A stretch of DNA of 64,000 nucleotides. Source: Desulfuromonas sp. GTDB lineage: Bacteria > Desulfobacterota > Desulfuromonadia > Desulfuromonadales > UBA2294. Numbering within the stretch: the stretch's first letter is position 1; every line of letters starts with the position of its first letter. Positions 62,808 through 64,000 of the stretch are shown here, piece by piece. Location of the stretch: assembly GCA_002869615.1 (NCBI GenBank), contig PKUH01000091.1:1-64000 (forward strand). Reading direction: 5' to 3'. Under the pieces are notes generated by a model that saw only the letters and a program-made list of their open reading frames with translations, made no database searches and was not told where the DNA came from. The position numbers and the translations under genes were made by a program.

Positions 62808-63887
62808 TTACAGGTTGTCTTTCAGATAAGCATAATCAGAAATTTCGGTCCACTTGCGGACTTTCTTCATATACTCCTTTTGCGAGTCATAAATCTTTTT
62901 AAAGGTCGCGTCCTTGGCTGCGGTCGCTTCGAGCAGCTCGGTATTGGCCTTCTTCATCGCTGCAATAACCTCTTTCGGGAAGGTCCTAATCTTGACGTCC
63001 GGATACTCCTTCTCGATCTTGGCCCAGTTTACAGCGCTGTCGTTGTAAGAACGGGCATACATGTCATAAGCGGCGAACTTCATCGCTGTTTCAACGATTG
63101 CCTGAAGGTGCTCCTGCAGGGCGTCGAACTTCTTCTGGTTGACCAGGAATTGCAGTTCGGTTGCCGGCTCATGCCAGCCGGTGTAATAGAACGGCGCGAT
63201 CTTGTGGAAGCCCATGTTGAGATCGAGAGACGGGCCGACCCACTCGAGAGCATCGATCGTACCGCGATCAAGCGCGGTGTAAAGTTCACCGGCCGGAATG
63301 TTGGTGACGACGACGCCGAGCTTGGCCAGAACCTCACCGGCGAAACCGGGGATCCGCATCTTCAAACCTTTGAGATCCTTGAGCGACTTGATTTCCTTCT
63401 GGAACCAGCCACCCATCTGGTTGCTGGTATTACCTCCCGGGAAGGAGTAGACGCCGTGCTTGTCATAGACTTCCTTCATCAACTCCATGCCGCCGCCATA
63501 GTAGAACCAGGCGTACTGCTCGGGAGCAATCATCCCAAACGGCATGGTTGTAAAGAACATGGTATTGACATCCTTGCCCTTCCAGTAGTAGGACGCGGAA
63601 TGACCCATCTCGTACTGCCCGGCCTTGACCATGTCGAGGACGCCGAACGGTGCCTTGTGCTTGTTCTTCGAGTCGATGCGGATTTCCATTTCACCGCCCG
63701 ACATCTCCTTGACCAGATCGGCCATGGTTTGTACGGCATCACCAAAAATCGGGAAGTTGGTTGGCCAGGTCATGGCCAGCTTCCAGCGATACTTCGGTGC
63801 CGCATCGGCCGGGCTGACAAAACCGGCAAACGCGAAGGAAAATGCTACCAGCAAACATACGAGTAAACGACTGACTTTTTTCATCAT
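62808..63887 (-). CDS. dctP: TRAP transporter solute-binding protein DctP
   Basis: A 359-residue periplasmic protein with a Sec signal peptide (cleavage after PADA). The TRAP motifs are YRWKLAMTWPTNFPIFGDAV, GQYEMGHSASYYWKGK, the conserved MGGWFQKEIKSLKDLKGLKMRIPG and TALDRGTIDALEWVGPS, whose Arg normally salt-bridges a carboxylate of the substrate. The Trp in ALEWVGP and the start resemble 2-oxoacid or related-acid binding proteins. Substrate is not settled. GGAGG lies before ATG 63887. The gene is first in dctPQM. Confidence 0.93.
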   Translation of the reverse strand: MMKKVSRLLVCLLVAFSFAFAGFVSPADAAPKYRWKLAMTWPTNFPIFGDAVQTMADLVKEMSGGEMEIRIDSKNKHKAPFGVLDMVKAGQYEMGHSASYYWKGKDVNTMFFTTMPFGMIAPEQYAWFYYGGGMELMKEVYDKHGVYSFPGGNTSNQMGGWFQKEIKSLKDLKGLKMRIPGFAGEVLAKLGVVVTNIPAGELYTALDRGTIDALEWVGPSLDLNMGFHKIAPFYYTGWHEPATELQFLVNQKKFDALQEHLQAIVETAMKFAAYDMYARSYNDSAVNWAKIEKEYPDVKIRTFPKEVIAAMKKANTELLEATAAKDATFKKIYDSQKEYMKKVRKWTEISDYAYLKDNL

Positions 63888-64000
63888 TCCATTCCTCCTC
63901 TTCAGTTGCTACGTAGATTATCTTTCGACTCGGCACCTCTGGCCGAACCGCTTCCTGTTTAGTACAACAACAAGTTATAATGATTACCTTTTTAAGCGGT

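Noticed and set aside
62799-63866. 355-codon open frame opposite dctP
   Set aside because: Mirror image of a well-supported TRAP binding protein; no start signal or domain.

Overview
The window looks like a chromosomal segment of a deltaproteobacterium of the Desulfuromonadales/Geobacterales type. This is an inference from gene content. The supporting signs are two genes that need UGA-directed selenocysteine insertion, a MXAN_5187-type protein, a free-standing archaeal-type ThrRS editing domain, many c-di-nucleotide and two-component proteins, a TRAP transporter and GC-rich coding sequence. No rRNA, tRNA, CRISPR array or intact insertion sequence was found, so it is mostly core and accessory chromosome with a few decayed patches.

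Layout. 0.2-4.2 kb: a UvrD/PcrA helicase overlapping a CLC chloride channel. 4.4-7.4 kb: small redox and membrane genes, including a decayed thioredoxin-fold gene, its intact paralogue and a selenocysteine peroxiredoxin. 7.5-12.5 kb: a lipid-modification cluster (DUF1295, FAD oxidoreductase, a DUF1365-cyclopropane synthase fusion, DUF2878, DUF2177). 12.5-22 kb: housekeeping and small conserved genes (NHL lipoprotein, ThrRS-editing domain, LysE exporter, YajQ, phosphoesterase, threonine aldolase, cold shock protein, rhodanese, ZIP transporter, YheU). 22-25.5 kb: an Mce/Mla-like lipid transport operon whose ATPase subunit has lost all the usual catalytic motifs. 25.7-31 kb: M20 peptidase, GNAT, GlmS and GlmU. 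31-34.8 kb: MXAN_5187-like protein, patatin and B12-type radical SAM protein. 34.9-40.6 kb: signalling genes, with a PocR-PAS-GAF histidine kinase flanked by two broken receiver domains, then a REC-PilZ-GAF protein. 40.7-46.3 kb: protein-quality control (ClpB, two Hsp20s, a sigma-54 activator). 46.5-50.6 kb: DUF945, two related lipoproteins, a second selenoprotein and a flavodoxin-like protein. 50.7-55.6 kb: a GAF-GGDEF protein with the Hypr (cGAMP) signature, ZnuABC and an MFS transporter. 55.7-60.7 kb: a LuxR-type regulator followed by two large lipoproteins of unknown function. 60.8-63.9 kb: a DctPQM TRAP transporter whose large permease has an in-frame amber codon.

Most interesting points: (i) two independent selenoprotein genes, each with a plausible SECIS hairpin; (ii) a GGDEF protein carrying Ser at the base-selectivity position, predicting cyclic AMP-GMP synthesis; (iii) a pseudo-ATPase in an Mla-like operon; (iv) the DUF1365-CFA fusion; (v) a regulator plus two lipoproteins, one a tandem duplication of an unrecognised ~345-residue module, which is the best candidate here for an undescribed system. 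Database similarity was not available, so family names come from recognised motifs.
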